Positions 1 to 7,747 are shown, counted from the stretch's first letter. The stretch: 13,235 bases of DNA from ZC4RG29 sp036273935 (GCA_036273935.1 DASUGQ010000030.1:1-13235), one strand, 5' to 3'. Notes: generated from the letters alone by a model not told the origin. Made by a program: numbers and translations.

Positions 1-298
1 TGGTCTTCTTCCTTCGCAGTTCTTCGCGGCAATAGTTAACGGCAATTTTATACAACCATGATTTGAAGCGGCTGATCTCCTGCAGTCCGGCCAGGTTCCG
101 GCACATGGAAATAAAAGTCTTTTGCGATACCTCCATGGCCAAGTCATGGTCGAGAAAAAACTTGTAGCTGAAGTTATAGATGCGCTTATACCACAACTGA
201 ACAAGCCGGCCCTGGGCATTCTGATCCCCCTCCCTCGCGCGCTGAATAAGGGTATCGGAATGCATCATAGCAACATCCAATAAAGTCTCTGCATGCAT
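1..298 (-). CDS. ECF-type RNA polymerase sigma factor, N-terminal part (cut by window edge)
   Basis: I translated this by hand from the minus strand; the reading frame is open to the window edge and gives 99 residues. It has the form of sigma-70 region 2 of an ECF sigma factor: the segment around DTLIQRAREGDQNAQGRLV, then LWYKRIYNFSYKFF, then the core-binding and -10 melting region with HDLAMEVSQKTFIS, and FKSWLYKIAVNYCREELRRK, which matches the usual 'F..WL..IA.N...D..R' end of region 2. Region 4 (the -35 binding helix-turn-helix) would lie outside the window. The start is uncertain: ATG at 298, or the paired ATG codons at 268 and 265, are all in frame, and none has a Shine-Dalgarno site. 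An in-frame stop lies upstream at 320-322. The family directs RNA polymerase to alternative promoters. No anti-sigma gene is visible on this side, so the signal it responds to is unknown. Confidence 0.85.
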   Translation of the reverse strand, partial: MHAETLLDVAMMHSDTLIQRAREGDQNAQGRLVQLWYKRIYNFSYKFFLDHDLAMEVSQKTFISMCRNLAGLQEISRFKSWLYKIAVNYCREELRRKKT

Positions 299-444
299 GA
301 TCAACTCAAATTGCCTGAATTACCGCTAAAACAATATAAAGATGGAGGATGACAGGGAATAGTTTTATTTGAAAGGAGAATTTTCTAACGAAAGTGAATT
401 AAGAAGAAGGCACCAAGAAACATTATTCATTATATTTTTCGGAC

Positions 445-474
445 TTTCCCGCTTCCACAGTCCTGTTATCTTTA
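445..474 (+). promoter_or_regulatory. Candidate Bacteroidota-type promoter of the zinc-ribbon methyltransferase
   Basis: TATCTTTA at 467-474 matches the Bacteroidota -7 consensus TAnnTTTG at all but the last base. A TTTC at 445-448, 18 bases upstream, could serve as the -33 element (consensus TTTG). It ends only seven bases before the ATG at 482, so the leader would be very short. This is consensus matching only. Confidence 0.3.
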
Positions 475-481
475 CGCATTC

Positions 482-1249
482 ATGAAAAAGATAATTTCAT
501 TTCTTATTCGTTACGTTCCAAGAAGATACCTCCAACGGATCGCCGGAGCCGGGCTCAAAGTGCTGGGGGTCTTTTATCGGGGCAGCAACGTCACATGTCC
601 CGTGTGTGGAAAGAGCTTCACCAAATTTCTTCCCTATGGACGAATTAATCCCAGGCCGAATGCACTCTGCCCAAATTGCCTGGCCCTTGAACGACATAGA
701 CTGATCTGGATGTATCTCCGCGAGAAAACAGAATTCTTCAATAAGAAATTGAAAGTGTTACATATTGCCCCGGAAGCCTGCTTCATTAAGCGATTTGAAA
801 AGCAGCATGGAGATGGTTACATCACGGCTGACATCGAGTCGCCGCTTGCAAAAGTAAAAATGGACATTCATTCCATTCCTTTCGGGTCCGACACATTCGA
901 TGTTGTTCTTTGTAATCACGTTTTGGAACATGTTGACGACGATATTAAAGCCATGCGTGAGATCCATCGCGTGCTAAAACCCGGTGGATTCTCCATCATG
1001 CAGGTTCCTTTCTTCAACCCTGTAGGAGAAAAAACTTTTGAAGATGCGTCGATCACCAATCCGAAAGAGCGTGAAACAATTTTCGGACAGGATGATCACG
1101 TCAGAAAGTACGGGCGTGATTATCCGAAACGAATTGAACAGGCCGGGCTAAAGGCAGTGGAGGATCAGTTTGTGAATGAACTGAGTGACGCAATGAGAAA
1201 TAAGTTTGGCTTAGTGCGAGGTGAGATCATCTACAAAGGGATCAAATAG
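482..1249 (+). CDS. Class I SAM-dependent methyltransferase with N-terminal zinc ribbon
   Basis: This 255-residue protein has two parts. Residues 1-35 are basic and hydrophobic (not a clear signal peptide). Residues 39-66 carry two CxxC knuckles, C39-P-V-C42 and C63-P-N-C66, which look like a zinc ribbon. From about 91 a Methyltransf_11-like Rossmann fold begins: the SAM-binding strand is VLHIAPE (92-98) instead of the usual GxGxG loop, acidic D117 ends the second strand region, FDVVLCNHVLEHV (139-151) is the motif IV/post region, and LKPGGF (165-170) is motif V. The substrate cannot be read from the sequence. Related zinc-ribbon methyltransferases are often found near surface-polysaccharide genes (general knowledge, not shown here). 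It stands alone on its strand, between a divergent sigma factor and a convergent methyltransferase. The ATG at 482 directly follows a possible promoter. Confidence 0.8.
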   Translation: MKKIISFLIRYVPRRYLQRIAGAGLKVLGVFYRGSNVTCPVCGKSFTKFLPYGRINPRPNALCPNCLALERHRLIWMYLREKTEFFNKKLKVLHIAPEACFIKRFEKQHGDGYITADIESPLAKVKMDIHSIPFGSDTFDVVLCNHVLEHVDDDIKAMREIHRVLKPGGFSIMQVPFFNPVGEKTFEDASITNPKERETIFGQDDHVRKYGRDYPKRIEQAGLKAVEDQFVNELSDAMRNKFGLVRGEIIYKGIK

Positions 1250-1276
1250 ATTCTTTGTCTCAATACCTTAGTCAAT

Positions 1277-1804
1277 TTACATCATCAGGGTGCTGTACAT
1301 TAAACCATTATCATAGACCGATGGCATCTCACCAATCCGTACTCTGGTGGAGAAACCCGCTGCCAGCGCAAGGGCGTTCAAACGATCAAAGGGAACAGGA
1401 AAAGGGATCCACGGATTCGGCCTGTCCCGGTTATATTCAACAACGATCACTCTTCCACCAGGCAACAAGGACTTATTCCTGACCTTGAGAAGAAAAGCGA
1501 CCTGGTCTTCAACATAATGGAGGGCGTTGGCCATTAAAATACCATTGGATGGGAGGCAATAAAAATCTTCACCCGTGAAATCCGCCACCCTTGTGATGAT
1601 CTTCGCTCCATGGGACGGACGCGTTATTTGTTTCAAAGCGTGTTGATCTTTATCCACTGCGTAAACAATACTTTTGCTGTCCAGCAATCCAGCGAGCGCA
1701 TTGGTAAAGGTTCCCCTACCGGCGCCGAGGTCAGTCCATACCTGGGCGGGCAAAGCTTTGTCAATCCCTCCCTCAATCAATCCGATGGCCGAAGATGTAT
1801 CCAT
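1277..1804 (-). CDS. Small class I SAM-dependent methyltransferase
   Basis: The 175-residue protein starts almost directly with a Rossmann fold. Motif I is WTDLGAGRGTFT (23-34), the second strand ends in the acidic residue D51 (VYAVDKD) expected to bind the ribose of SAM, NALHYVED (93-100) is the motif IV region, and LLPGGRVIVVEY (113-124) is motif V with strand 5. It is short for a methyltransferase but has every core element, so truncation is not needed to explain it. The substrate is unknown. The fold and the LHYVED helix recall the ubiE-like/Methyltransf_25 groups. It lies downstream of mdh on the same strand, but a terminator hairpin sits in between, so it probably has its own weak promoter in the 26 bases between hairpin and ATG, or relies on readthrough. 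Its stop is 27 bases from that of the converging zinc-ribbon methyltransferase. Confidence 0.8.
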   Translation of the reverse strand: MDTSSAIGLIEGGIDKALPAQVWTDLGAGRGTFTNALAGLLDSKSIVYAVDKDQHALKQITRPSHGAKIITRVADFTGEDFYCLPSNGILMANALHYVEDQVAFLLKVRNKSLLPGGRVIVVEYNRDRPNPWIPFPVPFDRLNALALAAGFSTRVRIGEMPSVYDNGLMYSTLMM

Positions 1805-1830
1805 TTCAGACGAACGATTGTACTAAAAGA

Positions 1831-1857
1831 AAAATGCCAGGAGATACCCGGCATTTT
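1831..1857 (-). terminator. Intrinsic terminator of mdh
   Basis: Eight bases at 1831-1838 (AAAATGCC) pair perfectly with 1850-1857 (GGCATTTT); past a single A/C mismatch, two more G-C pairs close a 5-base loop. Read on the minus strand, the hairpin begins 26 bases after the mdh stop codon and runs straight into TTTTTCTTTTAG, as a Rho-independent terminator should. The A-rich base of the stem means it could also work on the other strand, though no gene there needs it. Confidence 0.75.
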
Positions 1858-1883
1858 AGTTATCAAAATCAAAACGTGAATAC

Positions 1884-2813
1884 TCATCCCAGCCGTTCAA
1901 GCACTTCCATGACTTCCTTTACTGCCTTGCGGCTCGCTTCAAGCATAGCCTTTTCATCATCGTTCAAATCCAGCTCGATGATTTTCTCAATTCCATTTTT
2001 ACCCAACACAACCGGAACGCCGAGGTAGCAATCCTTGATGCCGTACTCGCCGTCCAGTTTAACGCAAACCGGGAAAACCCTGCGTTGATCTTTCACGATG
2101 GCTTCCACCATTTGTGCAGCCGCAGATCCCGGCGCATACCAGGCTGACGTACCCATCAGTTTCACCAACTCGCCGCCGCCAACTTTTGTGCGTTCTAGAA
2201 TCGCATCAAGTTTATCCTTGTCAATTAATTCCGTTACCGGAATGCCGGCAACAGTTGTGTAACGAGGAAGAGGCACCATGGTGTCGCCGTGTCCGCCAAG
2301 CAACATAGCCTGAATATCTTTCGGTGAAATGTTCAACGCCTCTGCGAGGAATGCGCGGTAACGCGCCGTGTCAAGAATTCCGGCCATACCCATGATGCGG
2401 GTGCGGGGAAACTTCGAAGTGATATGCGCCTGATACGTCATCACATCCAGCGGATTCGATACGACAATGATGATCGACTCGGGGGAATGCTTGACAACAT
2501 TTTCCGTGACCGACTTGACAATCCCCGCATTCGTACCAATAAGGTCATCGCGACTCATACCCGGTTTACGCGGCAACCCGGATGTGATCACCACGACATC
2601 TGAATTTGCTGTTTTCGAATAATCATTCGTTGAACCAACGGTTTTCGAATCGTAGAGGTCGATGGGAGCTTTTTGCCAAACATCAAGTGACTTTCCTTCG
2701 GCAAGGCCATCCTTTATATCGATGAGTACAATTTCATTTGCTACTTCTTTGTAGGCAAGGACATCTGCACAGGTAGCACCAACATTGCCGGCGCCAACTA
2801 CAGTAATTTTCAT
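1884..2813 (-). CDS. mdh: Malate dehydrogenase (LDH-like, NAD-dependent)
   Basis: The product (309 residues, normal for the bacterial LDH-like MDH group) oxidises malate to oxaloacetate with NAD+ in the TCA cycle. The NAD-binding loop is GAGNVG (7-12), and D32 at the end of the second strand is the residue that selects NAD over NADP. The mobile loop holds GLPRKPGMSR (79-88): arginine at 82, instead of the glutamine of lactate dehydrogenase, marks malate/oxaloacetate specificity, with R88 as second substrate arginine. N120 follows in SNPLD, and the catalytic pair is D148 (LDTARYR, with substrate-binding R151) and H175 (GGHGD). The C-terminal motif WYAPGSAAA (225-233) is typical. It appears monocistronic: 213 non-coding bases lie upstream and a strong terminator follows. 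No promoter with a good -7 match was found; the best is TTATTTTG, one mismatch, about 60 bases upstream. Confidence 0.96.
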   Translation of the reverse strand: MKITVVGAGNVGATCADVLAYKEVANEIVLIDIKDGLAEGKSLDVWQKAPIDLYDSKTVGSTNDYSKTANSDVVVITSGLPRKPGMSRDDLIGTNAGIVKSVTENVVKHSPESIIIVVSNPLDVMTYQAHITSKFPRTRIMGMAGILDTARYRAFLAEALNISPKDIQAMLLGGHGDTMVPLPRYTTVAGIPVTELIDKDKLDAILERTKVGGGELVKLMGTSAWYAPGSAAAQMVEAIVKDQRRVFPVCVKLDGEYGIKDCYLGVPVVLGKNGIEKIIELDLNDDEKAMLEASRKAVKEVMEVLERLG

Positions 2814-3026
2814 AAGCTTATTGGATTTATAGATTTAAGATGTGTAAAATCCGATGTCGGGAATTGATTCAAAATAAGTGGTATAGAGTTGACTGTTAGC
2901 ACGTTGACTTATTGGAGTGTCGCGACCTCCCTTAAAACCGGGCGCCAATTTAGAACAGGCAGGGGGAAAATGGAAATTAAATCATCAGAAGTCCGTGCTC
3001 CAGGATTGAAACGCCTGGCCACAGCA

Positions 3027-4352
3027 CTATTTATTTTCGGATTTTACAACGAGGACTGTCTTTGTCAGGTCAGTCACTTTGTACGGATCAGCAATCCGTT
3101 TTCCGACAACCCAAACTATTTCACCCTCTGATTCAAGTACGGTCACAGCACCTTTGTTGGGCAGGTCAACCTTCTCATCAACGAGAAAGTCACTGACCTT
3201 CTTGCGCTGCGTCATGCCCAGCGGAATAAACCGGTCACCCTCCTGCCAATGACGCCACACAACGGGATATTGAATCTTGTCCGCATCAAGTTGGGCAATC
3301 CGTTTATCTTTACTCAGCGTGAACTGCTCCACTTGAATCAACTCCAGCGTAAGACGAAGTTCATTCGCCTCAACACGCGAGTCACCTGGAAGTATCGTTA
3401 ACCGTGTGCGTTCCTGGTTGGTCTTCCTGGCCAAAACAAAATCATCCCGGTCGATGGTCAAATCATATTTGTCGGTGTGGAATACCTGACCTGCCTGACG
3501 ATCTGGTTTGACAATATCGACGCATTGATCGAAATTAAATCCAAGATCTTTAACCAATTCCCAAAGCGTCACCGCACCGAACGGTTGATTGAGAATGCCT
3601 TCCTTCCTGATGAGCACATGTCTGCCATCGTAATAAATATTTCGAACGCTGAAGTCTTTGAGGTAAAGGCGCGCAAATTCGCGCGCTGCGTTTAACCTTA
3701 ACAAGGTGTCAGCAAATGTCTCGTCAAGGTTCGGATTAATCTCTTTGAGCAAAGGGATCACGCGATGACGGATGAGGTTCCGCTGGTAATAGTCAGATGA
3801 ATTGGACGAATCTTCACGCCACTCTATTTTGTTTTCCAGTGCGAAGGATTCAATCTGCTGTCGCGATGCAAACAACAATGGCCGGATAACTTTCTGATGT
3901 TTCACCGGTATGCCTGCGAGCCCGTCGATTCCCGTACCTTTTATTAAATTAAGCAGAATGGTTTCCAGTACATCGTTGAGTTGGTGTGCCGATGCAATAA
4001 CGGTATACCCATGCTCCATCGTCAATTCATTGAACCACTCATACCGAAGCTCGCGCGTGGCCATTTGAATGGAAATTCCTTTTGCGCGTGCATAATCCCT
4101 CGTTTGGAAATTCTTTAAATGCAGTGGAAATCCATAAGCTTGTGCCTTAGACCTGACAAATTCCATGTCCTGTTCTGACTCCTTTCCGCGCAACTGGTAA
4201 TTACAGTGAGCAATTCCTGCCTGGAATCCGGCCTGCCTGAACAAATGCATCATCACCATGGAATCAATGCCGCCACTGATAGCCAGGAGAATTTTATCAT
4301 TCTTCGTGAGCAGTTTATGCTTGCTGATATGGTTTAAAAATTGCTCCAGCAT
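3027..4352 (-). CDS. tilS: tRNA(Ile)-lysidine synthetase
   Basis: TilS converts cytidine 34 of the tRNA-Ile with CAU anticodon to lysidine, using ATP and lysine, so that it reads AUA and is charged with isoleucine; it is essential in most bacteria. The protein (441 residues from this start) has the PP-loop SGGIDS (26-31), then AHCNYQLRGKESEQD, and AHQLNDVLET, which corresponds to the HxxDDQxET motif of the family with N in place of the first D. GTGIDGLAGIP and RPLL follow. The C-terminal TilS_C domain runs from about VVWRHWQEGDRFIPLGM to the end. A longer in-frame ATG exists at 4385, but I chose 4352 because family proteins begin near the FLNHI helix, and because a TAnnTTTG promoter element (4356-4363) lies between the two, so the longer start would not be transcribed from it. 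It is divergent from the OstA-like gene. Confidence 0.93.
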   Translation of the reverse strand: MLEQFLNHISKHKLLTKNDKILLAISGGIDSMVMMHLFRQAGFQAGIAHCNYQLRGKESEQDMEFVRSKAQAYGFPLHLKNFQTRDYARAKGISIQMATRELRYEWFNELTMEHGYTVIASAHQLNDVLETILLNLIKGTGIDGLAGIPVKHQKVIRPLLFASRQQIESFALENKIEWREDSSNSSDYYQRNLIRHRVIPLLKEINPNLDETFADTLLRLNAAREFARLYLKDFSVRNIYYDGRHVLIRKEGILNQPFGAVTLWELVKDLGFNFDQCVDIVKPDRQAGQVFHTDKYDLTIDRDDFVLARKTNQERTRLTILPGDSRVEANELRLTLELIQVEQFTLSKDKRIAQLDADKIQYPVVWRHWQEGDRFIPLGMTQRKKVSDFLVDEKVDLPNKGAVTVLESEGEIVWVVGKRIADPYKVTDLTKTVLVVKSENK

Positions 4353-4355
4353 AAT

Positions 4356-4363
4356 CAAATGTA
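4356..4363 (-). promoter_or_regulatory. Candidate -7 element of tilS (TACATTTG)
   Basis: On the minus strand TACATTTG is an exact match to the Bacteroidota -7 consensus TAnnTTTG. It ends three bases before the ATG at 4352, which would place the transcription start at or next to the start codon. No good TTTG was found at the -33 position, which lowers confidence. Confidence 0.4.
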
Positions 4364-4431
4364 CTATTTGAAGGAGTAATTCCATTACTTCCTTTCCAAA
4401 TTATGGATGGACCTCGTAGCTTGCAAGTTGA

Positions 4432-5961
4432 ATGATATCGTGCATAAAAAATAACATAGCCATAATCGTGAGGGCGGGCCTGTTTACCCTGGCCACCGTT
4501 ACGATCACACCACTCGTCGCCCAGAAGAAAGTCAAGCTCCAGCATTCTGATCAGCTGGAATTTAATAAGCAGGAGGGCTACCAGAAACTCATTGGTAACG
4601 TGGTCTTCACTCAAAACCAAACCACCATTTACTGCGACTCGGCCTATCTCTACAAAGACAAGAATTCAATTGATGCGTTCGGAAGGGTGAAGATAACCGA
4701 AGGTGATTCAGTAACGGTAACCAGCAGAAGACTCGAGTATGATGGGAATACCAAAAAGGCCAAACTGCGAAACAACGTCGTCTTTGTTAAATTAAATACG
4801 GCAACCCTTTATACCGATCATCTCGACTACGATCGTCCATCAAATCTGGCCGTTTATTTTGACGGTGGGAAAATGGTTGACACTATCAATACACTCACCA
4901 GTAACAAAGGCTACTACGACGTCAACTCAAACATGGCTTCATTCAAGAAAGATGTACATGTTAAGAATCCTGATTACACGATGACCTCCGACAGTCTTCA
5001 ATATAATTCCCGGAGCAAGATCGTGTATTTCCGCACGCCGACAACCGCCGTTGATAACGAGGGAAAAACTTTTGTCTACGAAGGTGGCGAATATGACACC
5101 CGGACAAAACGGTCGGACTTTCTCCAGGGGATTGCCGAATCTCCCAGCTATCAACTGAAGGGCACGGACTGGAAGCTCGACCGGATCAGGCAAGTTTACC
5201 AGGTTCGGAAAGATGTGGTGATGACGTCCAAGAAAGATAACCTGATCATACACTGCCAGGCTGCGGATTATTATAAGGCGAAGGAGATCACAAAAGCGTA
5301 CGACAATGCCTGGGTGGCCAAAGTCACTGAAAACAATGATACGCTTTTTATCAGCGCTGATACGCTTGTCTCCATTGATAGTCCCGACCCGACCAAGAAG
5401 AGGCTATTAGCTTACCATCATGTAAGGATATTCAAGACCGACATGCAGGGGATTGCCGATTCGCTGGAATATCGCGCTTCTGATTCGACGATTATTTTTT
5501 ACAAAAATCCTGTTCTCTGGAACAAAGGGAATCAAATGACGGCAGACTCCATCACGATGCTAATCGAAAACAACACCATCAAAAGGATTTTTATGGTTAA
5601 GAATTCCTTCGTGATCTCACAGGACACAATATTAAATTTCAACCAGATCAAGGGACGTAACATGACCGCCGAGATGGAAGGGGGTCAGATAAACCGGGTG
5701 TACGTTGAAGGCAACGGAGAGAGTTTATATTTTATTCTTGATGACGAAGACAAATCATTTACCGGAATGAATAAGATTGTCTGCAGTAATATCCTCATCC
5801 GGTTTAAAGATGGGCGGGCCGATAACCTCTCCTTCTATGTGCAGCCGGATGCCAGTTTTATTCCTCCCCACGAACTTCAGGAGACCGATAAGCAACTCAA
5901 GGGTTTCACCTGGAAAATTAAAGAACGTCCCGGGCGAAAGGACGTGGTGCCGGTCCCATAA
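4432..5961 (+). CDS. OstA/LptA-like envelope protein (LPS transport family)
   Basis: A 509-residue exported protein. Residues 1-30 form a signal peptide with a hydrophobic stretch (AGLFTLATVTITPLVAQ) and a likely cut after AQ, before KKVK. The rest is a series of short beta-rich repeats of the OstA/LptA fold: GNVVFTQNQTTIYCDSAYL, AFGRVKITEGDSVTVTSRRL, LRNNVVFVKLNTATLYTD, and again DADTLVS-, GIADSLEY- and MTADSIT-type units further on. In this fold a 'barrier' strand alternates with 'write over the lipid' strands to form a groove for lipopolysaccharide crossing the periplasm. In Bacteroidota such long OstA-like proteins replace or supplement the short LptA (family knowledge); a role in LPS transport here is inference. 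The C-terminus (about 470-509) is proline- and lysine-rich and probably unstructured. The ATG at 4432 gives a sensible signal peptide. It precedes a T9SS cargo-type gene and bamD, in keeping with an envelope-biogenesis neighbourhood. Confidence 0.85.
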   Translation: MISCIKNNIAIIVRAGLFTLATVTITPLVAQKKVKLQHSDQLEFNKQEGYQKLIGNVVFTQNQTTIYCDSAYLYKDKNSIDAFGRVKITEGDSVTVTSRRLEYDGNTKKAKLRNNVVFVKLNTATLYTDHLDYDRPSNLAVYFDGGKMVDTINTLTSNKGYYDVNSNMASFKKDVHVKNPDYTMTSDSLQYNSRSKIVYFRTPTTAVDNEGKTFVYEGGEYDTRTKRSDFLQGIAESPSYQLKGTDWKLDRIRQVYQVRKDVVMTSKKDNLIIHCQAADYYKAKEITKAYDNAWVAKVTENNDTLFISADTLVSIDSPDPTKKRLLAYHHVRIFKTDMQGIADSLEYRASDSTIIFYKNPVLWNKGNQMTADSITMLIENNTIKRIFMVKNSFVISQDTILNFNQIKGRNMTAEMEGGQINRVYVEGNGESLYFILDDEDKSFTGMNKIVCSNILIRFKDGRADNLSFYVQPDASFIPPHELQETDKQLKGFTWKIKERPGRKDVVPVP

Positions 5962-6101
5962 AACAGCCGGTCAAAAGCTAAAATCGCCGAACGAATGCAC
6001 TGTTACTTTATTGTAAATAAAATTGAGAATTTTCCGCTTAACGCTATGACAATCGATCGAAATGTTTAAATTTTGCGAAGTTCGAGGTGCCAGGTAAGCA
6101 A

Positions 6102-6806
6102 ATGAAAACGTTTCTGTGGTTGGTTATGATGTTTTCGCTGAGTCACGGCCTGGCGGCTCAGGGATTTGAAATCGTCAGCCTGCAGGAATCCTACAAGGGG
6201 ACCATTGGCGATGTCATCAAGGCTCCCCTCAACTTCAAAAATAATAGCACTCGTCCGTTAACGTTGATCATCCGAAAAGCTGGTGGGCAGATCGGTACCT
6301 CCCAGAGGAACTATTACTGTCGCGACGGCAATTGCCTTGACGAATCTGTCGAAGACTACATCGTAAAGGTTGAGCCAGGCCAAACCCTTAACTCTCTGCA
6401 GGTTGCTCTTGAAGCGGGACTCGTGCCCGGCGAAAGTTCCATTCGATACATCGCTTTCAATAAGTCAAACCCGACAGAAGCACTCGAGGTGGAATTGAAT
6501 TTCATTGTTGAGGAGAAAACCGAAAAGGTGAATATTTATTCATCGCGCACCATTACCCTGCAGGATGTATATCCTAATCCTGCAACGAATTTTGCCTTTG
6601 TAGACTACAAAATGGACCAGGACAACACAAAGGCAAAAATTATTTTGCACAATGTTCTCGGAAACTCGGTGGGTGAATACGATCTCCAACCCACTGAAAC
6701 CAAGGCCAAGATTCAGACCTCCGACCTCAACCCCGGAATTTACTTTTACACCCTTTATGTCAACGGGGAGGCCGTGATGACCCGAAAAATTGTCGTGAAT
6801 AAATAA
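6102..6806 (+). CDS. Small secreted protein with T9SS type A C-terminal sorting domain
   Basis: This 234-residue protein has an N-terminal signal peptide (residues 1-20, cut after LAAQ) and a T9SS sorting domain of the Por_Secre_tail type at about 152-234. The sorting domain shows the usual landmarks: VYPNPATNFAFV, then ILHNVLGNSV, then LNPGIYFYTLYVNG and the final TRKIVVNK. The part in between (21-150) looks like a beta-sandwich with FKNNSTRPLTL (45-55), as in immunoglobulin-like modules; a close cysteine pair, C73 and C78, sits in a loop (YYCRDGNCLDE). No enzyme motif is seen. An in-frame GTG at 6087 would add five residues, but ATG 6102 gives the normal basic signal-peptide start. AAATTTTG at 6068-6075 is a one-mismatch -7 promoter element. 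It is expected to cross the outer membrane by T9SS and be attached or released at the cell surface; its function is unknown. Confidence 0.85.
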   Translation: MKTFLWLVMMFSLSHGLAAQGFEIVSLQESYKGTIGDVIKAPLNFKNNSTRPLTLIIRKAGGQIGTSQRNYYCRDGNCLDESVEDYIVKVEPGQTLNSLQVALEAGLVPGESSIRYIAFNKSNPTEALEVELNFIVEEKTEKVNIYSSRTITLQDVYPNPATNFAFVDYKMDQDNTKAKIILHNVLGNSVGEYDLQPTETKAKIQTSDLNPGIYFYTLYVNGEAVMTRKIVVNK

Positions 6807-6888
6807 TCGTCGGCGCACACCTTTTCCGGCATCCCGATCATCCTGATAAATAGTTACTTAAATCAGAAATTCAATCTGAGAAAGTTCG

Positions 6889-6920
6889 TTTTACAGATAA
6901 CTATTGAAGTGCTATATTTG
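6889..6920 (+). promoter_or_regulatory. Promoter of the bamD cluster
   Basis: TATATTTG at 6913-6920 fits the Bacteroidota -7 consensus TAnnTTTG exactly and is followed by C, as is common. TTTT at 6889-6892, 20 bases upstream, is a partial match to the -33 TTTG. It lies 7 bases before the ATG at 6928, giving a very short or no leader. Confidence 0.6.
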
Positions 6921-6927
6921 CGGGCTT

Positions 6928-7743
6928 ATGCGAAAACCTTATTCATTCTTATTGGTTCTTGTTCTTCCTCTCCTGCTCCTTTCGTGCGGTAATTTCAGGA
7001 AAATTGAGAAAAACCCTGACTGGCGCGTGAAATATGAAGGAGCTTTGAACTACTATGCCAAAAAGGACTATTTTAAGGCTGCCTCGCTTTTCGAACAAAT
7101 TCTTCCCATTGTAAGAGGATTGCCGGAAGGTGAAAAAGTGCAATTTCAAATGGCCTACTGCCAATATTATCAAAAGACTTATCTCATTGCCTCGGAGCTG
7201 TTCAAGACCTTTTACGAAACATACGGAAGGAGCACATTGGTTGAGGAAGCCAGGTTTATGTACGCTTATTCCCTTTATGTCTCATCCCCTAACGCAAACC
7301 TGGATCAAAACAGCAGCATCCAGGCGATGGCGGCCATGCAGGAATTTCTGAACCGTTATCCCAACAGCAAATTCATGGATCAGGCACTTGAATCCATTAA
7401 AGTTACCCAGGGAAAGCTGGAAAAGAAGGGCTTTGATAATGCCCGTCAGTATTACAAGATGAGACAGTATAAGGCGGCGATCGTCGCGCTTGGAAATTTC
7501 AAAAAGAATTTTCCGGATTCCAAATATGTTGAGGACGCTCAATACCTCATCGTTGTAGCGCAGTTCAACCTCGCTGAGCAGAGTATCTACTCCAGGCAGG
7601 AAGAGCGTTACAAAGAGGTCATTACGTCATACAAAGAATTGATCGACAAATACCCCGACAGCGATTTTCTTCGGGATGCAGAAAGACTTTATTCTGAAAG
7701 TCTGCAAAAATTAACCAAGTTTAAAAACAATAATAACACATAA
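6928..7743 (+). CDS. bamD: Outer membrane assembly lipoprotein BamD
   Basis: BamD is the essential lipoprotein partner of BamA in the machine that folds beta-barrel proteins into the outer membrane. The product (271 residues from this start) has a lipoprotein signal peptide: a hydrophobic run LLVLVLPLLLLS followed by C20, the lipid-modified cysteine. The mature part is made of TPR-like helical hairpins: YEGALNYYAKKDYFKAASLFEQIL, MAYCQYYQKTYLIASELFKTF, ARFMYAYSLY, then AAMQEFLNRYPNSKFMDQAL, and ARQYYKMRQYKAAIVALGNFKKNFPDSKYVEDAQYL (given here in outline), each carrying the small-residue and 'YPxS' turns of the family. An in-frame TTG at 6904 would give eight extra residues, but this segment contains the -7 promoter element and would spoil the lipoprotein signal, so ATG 6928 is preferred. 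It is the first gene of the cluster, with rpoZ four bases downstream. Confidence 0.93.
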   Translation: MRKPYSFLLVLVLPLLLLSCGNFRKIEKNPDWRVKYEGALNYYAKKDYFKAASLFEQILPIVRGLPEGEKVQFQMAYCQYYQKTYLIASELFKTFYETYGRSTLVEEARFMYAYSLYVSSPNANLDQNSSIQAMAAMQEFLNRYPNSKFMDQALESIKVTQGKLEKKGFDNARQYYKMRQYKAAIVALGNFKKNFPDSKYVEDAQYLIVVAQFNLAEQSIYSRQEERYKEVITSYKELIDKYPDSDFLRDAERLYSESLQKLTKFKNNNNT

Positions 7744-7747
7744 GCTT

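Noticed and set aside
1255..1482. Plus-strand frame of 75 codons over the second methyltransferase
   Set aside because: It lies antisense to a gene with clear methyltransferase motifs and its own translation has no family resemblance.
3000..3018. CCAGG/CCTGG inverted repeat after tilS, as a terminator
   Set aside because: Only five pairs with a 9-base loop and no T-tract on either side.
2814..3026. A small gene or riboswitch in the gap before mdh
   Set aside because: No frame with start, sensible length and protein-like composition, and no conserved riboswitch pattern recognised; it is taken as plain upstream region.
4315..4620. Minus-strand frame of 101 codons across the tilS / OstA-like divergent region
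   Set aside because: It overlaps the starts of two well-supported genes, and its sequence is low in recognisable structure.
6019..6033. AAAATT-gag-AATTTT hairpin upstream of the T9SS-tail gene
   Set aside because: All A-T pairs with a 3-base loop; such repeats are expected by chance in AT-rich gaps.
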